Assembly (NCBI GenBank): GCA_033002965.1
Contig: JAURVB010010314.1
Coordinates: forward strand, 20,043 to 84,042
Length of the DNA stretch: 64,000 bases
From: Piper betle
Lineage: Eukaryota > Streptophyta > Magnoliopsida > Piperales > Piperaceae
Direction: 5' to 3'
Below, piece by piece: positions 58,673 to 64,000 of the stretch. The notes beneath the pieces were generated by a model. That model was not told the origin of the DNA. It worked only from the letters and a program-made list of their open reading frames with translations, and searched no databases. The first letter of the stretch is position 1. Every line of letters starts with the position of its first letter. Position numbers and translations under genes: made by a program.

Positions 58673-60169
58673 ACGTGTGTCACAGGGGTCAGTTTAGGGG
58701 ATTAATTTTTTCGCCCTAACTGCCTCCATGCGGCGTGTTTCCCTCCCTGGAAACACCAGCCAACACCACCTCCGCACCCACCAATGTGCTGTGGTGCACA
58801 GCGGCCTCGGACCGCACACTTGCGAATACCGCACGAACCCAGTCCCGGTACCGCGCCCAGCTACAAGCGCCACTAGTACCGGTATCAGGCTACCAGCGAT
58901 TGTACCGAACACACACCAATCACCAAGCTGCAGTGACTACGCGTCCCACGTACCGATCACCCTTCTCGGTACCGATAGACCTCGGAATCACAGGTCTAAC
59001 CCCGGTGGCCAAACACGACGCATACACCACAAGAATTACAGGAACTCGTCCCAACCTCTATTCCACTAGTATGAATACAGGATATACAAGTGTCTACACC
59101 CTAGACTACTTGCCGATCGTGGACATGCAAACCCCACGACCGTGCCTCTCGACCCTCACTCGACAGGACTTCACCCAACCCTCGACTCACCGCGCAGGGT
59201 TGCCAAACAACTGGTATGCGAGCCTTGACCCTAAAGGCAGACGTCGACTACCCCGGTAGTCCCCCTTGAAGTTCCAGACCGCCCCTCGGCCTGACTGCAG
59301 TAACCCCAAGGCATCCCCTTGCCCGGCCAAGTTTCTCTCCTCCACCAAGATCACTCACACACTCTTCACATGTTGTTCTCCTCTTGTCTGATCTCTACAT
59401 AAGGATGGCACCTCCTTATATAGACATCCCGGCCTTAGTGTGACACCTCATCAGCTTGCATCCTCACCATCGAAGTCTTGATCAACGGCTCCCATCCTCC
59501 AAGCCTTGTCATCGACCCCCTTGGTGTTCCAGCAGAATTACCAGAAAGACCCACCCTTGGGTGTGGCGCAAATGCCTCATCAACTTCCTGGATGTGGCAC
59601 GGTCGCCTGGCTCGACCCAGCGACCCCAATACCGAACCCTGGTCCGTCTGTTCCACAGCACCCATGCGCGTGCACGATAACCCCTACCGCAGCTTGGCTC
59701 GGTCACCCGCACACCTGCGCACCCGCGACTACCGCATGTCGCACGGTAGTACCCGGCCCTGGCGCCCAGCACGCTCGGTCAGTGGTGCTCGGTCACTAGC
59801 ACCCTACGCATCCGGAACCCGCAACTTCTATCCGCACATGATGCTCGGTAGAACGTCCCGGCTGCGCCTGACCTGTCACGCACCTGGAACCCGCACCACG
59901 CTCAGCACACGGTAGCGGTGCTCGGTACTCGTTACCGATCATGTCCGCTACCCAACTGCTATCGGTACTGCCCGATATCTCGCCCGGTACAGCAACTCGC
60001 CCGATAGACCCCATGCACCACGATGCACTTCACACTAACACGGAAATATGCTCGGTAGATTGTTCACCACTCGGATAGCACCCTACCCGACTTGGACGCG
60101 GGAATGCTAGGAACAACCGCCAAACCCTAGCTCTCGTCCGTCCCACGAGCTAAACCCCGTAACAACGTG
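58673..60169 (+). mobile_element. Solo LTR (family L, 1487 bp) with TSD ACGTG
   Basis: Runs from TGTCACAGGGGTC (58678) to CCCCGTAACA (60164), with ACGTG on both sides (58673-58677, 60165-60169). LTR C at 40701-40705 shows the unoccupied site with one ACGTG (reverse strand). A TATA box, CCTTATATAGAC, lies near 59414-59425, giving plus-strand orientation. The GC-rich body holds overlapping open frames (58735-59259, 59478-59915) with no recognisable domain, partly shared with the truncated copy at 37566-38489 but not in one intact frame. Confidence 0.92.
59414..59425 (+). promoter_or_regulatory. TATA box of LTR L
   Basis: CCTTATATAGAC; the truncated copy has CCTTATATAAGC in the same context (38291-38302). 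Confidence 0.5.
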
Positions 60170-60779
60170 CTACCATTCTTGGCTGTAAATTGTATGAAAT
60201 CTCACCTTTAATTACTACAACATGAGTAAGGACGTTGATGCAGCAACTGATTAGCAAAAGATTATGACTTGTTGCTGTAATTAATCACAAACACACAAGA
60301 ATTGCTGCACGGCAGCAACTTATGTTCGTGGGTGAATTCCTGGTTCTAATCCAGTTACATCCTCCCTTTTTCTTGTTGATTTCAGGTCTTAGTTTCCATG
60401 ATTATCTTGTATTATAATCTTTGATCATATGTATGCATGCAAACTAAGAAGAAGAGAGGAAGAAACTTACCAAAACAATGGGGAAGCCGGCGTTTGTCCA
60501 AGGAGCTTATGTGCATGACGCCCCCCCTCCTTCTCCTTATAAAATGAAAGAAGGCCTAGGGTTTATGAAAACACACTTCGTTGCCGGGTAAATGGGTAAG
60601 TGATACGGTTCACTTTACTAGTTTAAACGGTTAAATGGTATGGTTTACTTAACCGGGTAAAAATACTTAACCGGTTAACTAATACTTTCCACTTGACCGG
60701 GTAATTGATAATTAACCGGGTAGCGGGTAAATAATTTAAATAAATTCATGGATACCAACGTTCGATCCCACCGCGTCGA

Positions 60780-60829
<50 letters not shown>
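60780..60829 (-). repeat. (AT)n microsatellite in LTR D
   Basis: Run of TA units just inside the LTR start, with one CATA interruption; same place as in LTR C. Confidence 0.95.
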
Positions 60830-60831
<2 letters not shown>

Positions 60832-60843
60832 CGGGTCTTTACA

Positions 60844-61202
60844 ATTTAATTTATGGTTTTGTAACTCTTAAAATGAATCAATTATTTAATTAAATTAATT
60901 CTTGGAAATTAATATTTTATCAATTATAACCCATTCATAGTTTTTGACCTTTCGTTATCACATAAATATAGTTATGACTAATTACAATCTTTTCTATAAA
61001 ATTTAATATAGTGACTTCTTAAATTCCATACATATTTATAAAATTTAATGTAATGACTTCTAGAATTCTACACATATTCTTCTATATAAATGAAAGTTTT
61101 ATTTTTAAATGATAAATCCTTTGGATAGGTTGTGAGCACATTTGACACACAAAGGGGAAGACTTTAGGATTATTTATTATAGTTACAGGTTCTTCACCAA
61201 AT
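60844..61202 (+). mobile_element. LTR fragment (family H)
   Basis: Matches the minus-strand LTR at 684-1731 over about 1321-1450 (reverse complement), sharing TCGTTATCACATAAAT and TAGTGACTTCTTAAATTC. A 60-bp part with GACTTCT and AAATTTAAT is tandemly doubled (61010-61080). It runs into the family G LTR at 61203. Confidence 0.55.
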
Positions 61203-62291
61203 TTGACTCAATTCAACACGGCCTACGCCCTTCATAATCCAATAATGGCCATGTCAGAAAGGAACTGACAGCCTATAATACAATAAATTGGACATGGTGG
61301 AGTGGACTCACCAGCCGATAATTGACATGCTGTATTGGACTCGCCAACTGGTAATGTACATGATTGACTGACCTGTCAGCTAATTATGGACATGGCGGAT
61401 TAGGACTCACCAGCCGATAACGGACATGGCGGATTAGACTCGCCAGCCGGTAATGGACATGATGGACTGACCCTCAGCCAACAAATTGGACATGCCGGAT
61501 TGGACTCGCCAGCCAATTACGGACATGGTGGAGTGGACTCACCTGCCGATAATTGATATGGCAGATTGGACTCGCCAGCAAGTAATAAACATGATGAACT
61601 GACCCATCAGCCAATAAATTGGACATGGTGGATTGGACTTGCGAGCCAATTACGGACATGGTGGATTGGACTCACCAGCCAATAACAGAGATGGTGGATT
61701 AGACTCGCCAGCCGGTAATGGGACATGATGGACTGACCCATCAGCCAATAGATGGACATGGTGGACTGACCCATCAGCCAACTAATGGGCATGGTCGATT
61801 AAACCATCAGCTAATAAATGGACATGTTGGAATGGTCACAACAACCAATATTATAGATATTGATAGGGAGTTTGTGGATTTGTTTTATTTAATTATACGG
61901 CTTAGTGTTTAATCACTAACACAGAATTGCCTCCGCAAGTTAGCAACTGGAACTAAAGACTAAGAGACGACTGGGTGGTTCTTCTACCAACTCAGGTGGT
62001 GAACAGATAATAAGCGGACTTCTCTATTTACTTTTCTTTTCTTGTGTTATAAATGTGGCTATGGGAAACGGTTCAAGATTGTGGGATGATTATTTCATAC
62101 ATTGTCATTTGAAACATAAGTTCTTTTGAGTTAGAAATGCTAGACATATTTGCTTTCATATTATTCATGTAATCTTTTAAGTAACAGCCGGTCTGGTTAG
62201 GACTGGTCGTTATAGGGTTGGTTTTCTTAAATTTTGAGTAACACCTGGCCAGCAAGGCCCACAATATCGTGAAACATGGCGGGTCGTTACA
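61203..62291 (+). mobile_element. LTR 3' part (family G) with minisatellite
   Basis: Starts within the conserved block (TTGACTCAATTCAACACGG), carries a minisatellite (61225-61830), then CGGCTTAGTGTTTAATCAC, GAATTGCCTCCGCAAGTT, GTGGCTATGGGAAACGG near 62050, and ends GGCGGGTCGTTACA at 62291. The bases after it (GCATCGCTCC) are not a primer site, so no internal region follows. The 5' part is missing. Confidence 0.7.
61225..61830 (+). repeat. Minisatellite inside LTR G
   Basis: About fifteen units of 35-45 bp built on GGACATGGTGGATTGGACTC and CACCAGCCAATAA, some with GACTGACCCATCAGCC. The same type occurs at 36035-36200. Confidence 0.9.
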
Positions 62292-63420
62292 GCATCGCTC
62301 CCTAGCTTGTGTGAATTTATCTCATCCTGACAGGTCTATCATCAGCTACGTGCATTGTACGTCTTATACAGTACCATGAAGGCACCTCTTATACCCTGGG
62401 TAAAGGCTAAATCGTATATTTATATGTAAGGACCTATTCATACTGGCGAAGCATAAGAAAAACATGGTCTCCCTAAAGGATGCTCCCTCATTTAGCCCAT
62501 CATCTATGCGAAAATTCTAAAATGAGTCAAATATCTCTCTCTAGTTAGGCCAAACTTTAAATAAGCGAAACTGTGTATCTAATCATTTGCTAATGATCTG
62601 ATCCGTGGAACCCTGGCTGTGGGTCACATATATACTGTTACGCTTATTGAACAATTTCACCCCTATGGTCATCCAATCTGGATATCATACTATCCTATTC
62701 TTGTACTCAGTCCATATACATCCCTAAAAACTCACTAACACTGTCTGATGGTCCTCATAAGACTATCACTAAGACTATGTTGCAATACACATCTAACCCA
62801 AGAATGCCAAGTCAAGGTGATGATATGCAAGATGGCTGGTGAAGGTAATTATGTGCCATCGTATCCAAATAATTCTAGTGCACCTAAATTTTCTCTACCT
62901 AGATGATGTTACCATAGGTGCATCTTGTCCTCAATCTCTGACCCAACTCTGCTCTCAATTTTGTGACATGCAAATTCTATGCAAAGCTAAGAACATCCTC
63001 AAGTAGTTATCCTCCTGCAGGGTGAGATAACTACTTGGCCCTTCTACAAATACGGTGGTTATGCAACACGAACAACAACAGTGCACATTAGGTTGGCGGT
63101 AGTCATCACAGTCAGTGGTTGGGTAATGTAGATGGCGGTAGTGTTATTCAATTGGTGGTAGTGCATCACGGTCGGTGGTTGTGCTACTCAAATGGTGGTT
63201 GTGCAACTAGGGTGGTGGTTAGGCTACTTGAACGGCGGTGGTGCTATCCAAGTGCTGCAGAGTTAATCCTGATCATGTTCATCATGAACTCATTACTATC
63301 TCTGGCATGTTTATCTCCATGTGGGGCTATCTTCCCAAAGGTAACCGTTATCAGCTTGGCTCAAGTTATCCAACCATGTGTGTCTGATCCGATGGGGACT
63401 GGTTTATAGTGGTGACACGT
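62292..63420. other. Unassigned; GTGGTGG-rich patch
   Basis: No gene recognised. 63050-63255 has short imperfect repeats of GGTGGT/GGCGGT with GTGC and ATGCA. An open frame at 63119-63409 falls in it and in flanking sequence, without domain or homology evidence. Confidence 0.3.
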
Positions 63421-63838
63421 ACAATTGTGATCTAATGCTGAACCTACATGTATCACCTGAAATCTAGTGTGGCTGTTCTCATAAGCACTGTTTGGTTCTT
63501 AATAGCAATCAGTTATCTTGCCTTTGTAGTTCGAGGGAAATCCAATCAACTGTCCAAATCTGTGGTCAAAGGTAGTCTTGCTTATCCTTGGTATCTTCAT
63601 GCCTTTGTCTGTTGTAGAGTAACCAAGAACAATTGTGATCTAACGCTGAACCTACATGTATCACCTGAAATCTAGTGTGGCTGTTCTCATAAGCACTGTT
63701 TGGTTCTTAATAGCAATCAGTTATCTTGCCTTCGTAGTTCGAGTGAAATCCAATCAACTGTCTAAATCTGTGGTCAAAGGTAGTCTTGCTTATCCTTGGT
63801 ATCTTCATGCCTTGTCTGTTGTAGAGTAACCAAGAACA
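63421..63838 (+). repeat. Tandem duplication of a 208-bp unit
   Basis: Two head-to-tail copies, starting at 63421 and 63629, each with ACAATTGTGATCTAA, CTGGTTGG-free ATCACCTGAAATCTAG, AAGCACTGTTTGGTTC and TAGTCTTGCTTATCC. The second is one base shorter (GCCTTGTC for GCCTTTGTC). Few differences, so a recent event. Function unknown. Confidence 0.9.
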
Positions 63839-63902
63839 TTATTTGGACATACATACACTATTGGAAGAGAGGAAGGTGGTGAAGTATCCATGGGACTGTA
63901 GA

Positions 63903-64000
63903 TGTAAAACCCACGATTCGAGTTAGGGTTTTATATTCAGAACCGGTCGGGTCGACCGTTATTTTTCGAGTTGAGTCAGTTTCAGGACACGTGTACCGAG
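63903..64000 (+). mobile_element. Start of an LTR, cut by the window edge
   Basis: TGTAAAACCCACGATTCGAG is the start motif of family H type LTRs (compare TGTAAAACCCC at 1731, minus). The rest is outside the window. Confidence 0.45.

Larger units (their letters stand above)
56676..60843 (-). mobile_element. Tekay LTR D (4168 bp including a nested solo LTR)
   Basis: Minus strand TGTAAAGACCCGG (60843) to the GTCGTTACA end (56676). It matches LTR C over U3, the TATA region (60536-60545), the GC-rich leader (58320-58677 and 60165 on), the AT-rich zone, the conserved block (57634-57722) and a seven-unit minisatellite (57058-57600). A family L LTR is nested at 58678-60164; without it and one TSD copy the LTR is about 2.68 kb. 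No primer site or polypurine tract of its own is visible at either end, and the flanks (AATTC, ATTTA) do not match, so it is a solo or rearranged LTR. Confidence 0.8.

Noticed and set aside
59478..59915. Open frame of 145 codons in a GC-rich stretch
   Set aside because: It falls inside the solo LTR L with overlapping frames on both strands and no recognisable domain.
56667..60852. Inverted 9-bp flanks of LTR D (CCATAAATT and AATTTATGG)
   Set aside because: LTR retrotransposons make direct, not inverted, 5-bp duplications; AT-rich sequence makes the match likely by chance.
63119..63409. Glycine-free GTGGTGG-rich frame as a possible small protein gene
   Set aside because: Only short imperfect repeats and no start context or homology; I record it as unassigned DNA.

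Overview
This window is a stretch of plant nuclear DNA made almost wholly of nested, decayed retrotransposons. I recognise no host gene, rRNA, tRNA or CRISPR array. The evidence for a flowering plant is the element content: Ty3/Gypsy chromoviruses of the Tekay/Del and Reina lineages, an Athila-type gag-protease remnant, a CACTA (En/Spm) TNP2-type transposase remnant, and TRIMs (terminal-repeat retrotransposons in miniature) primed by initiator tRNA-Met. The background is AT-rich with long AT-rich LTR sections. I cannot name the species.

Layout. 1-1731: an old minus-strand TRIM array that joins a 1-kb LTR exactly at the LTR/primer-binding-site boundary. 1732-9144: Reina-type pol remnants with LTR pieces, arranged as a large diverged inverted repeat. 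9145-12283: a solo LTR of about 3.1 kb with a perfect 5-bp target-site duplication (TSD), nested in a short Reina LTR. 12456-19300: old LTR-like DNA. 19301-19748: a diverged second TRIM type. About 20417-23260 and 30594-33960: two copies of one LTR-like repeat; the first carries a four-LTR tandem TRIM array (21124-22351, TSD GTGTT), the second a complete single TRIM (33157-33691, TSD ACTAC). 23737-29290: an Athila remnant on the minus strand holding a broken TRIM. 29440-30480: a CACTA transposase pseudogene.

34012-40028: truncated LTRs stacked on one another, with several minisatellites. 40029-60843: a cluster of one Tekay-type family. Element C (plus strand, 40029-44790) has two internal deletions. 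Element A (minus strand, 45389-53492) is almost complete, with a 1-base frameshift in gag. Element B (minus strand, 53493-55636) keeps only gag-protease. LTR D (minus strand, 56676-60843) contains a solo LTR of another family with TSD ACGTG. A 299-bp segment is triplicated exactly where C meets A. 60844-64000: further LTR pieces, unassigned DNA with a 208-bp tandem duplication, and the start of another LTR at the right edge.

How the parts relate. Tekay-type gag, protease, reverse transcriptase, RNase H, integrase and chromodomain are all visible in A. The TRIMs encode nothing, but share with the Tekay-type LTRs the same terminal bases, the same 2-base spacer and the same tRNA-Met primer site, so they could have been copied by such an element (inference). 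The large LTRs share conserved blocks near their 3' ends although their minisatellites and GC-rich leaders differ. The most notable structures are the TRIM array made of two internal-domain subtypes between one perfect TSD, and the triplicated pol/LTR junction.
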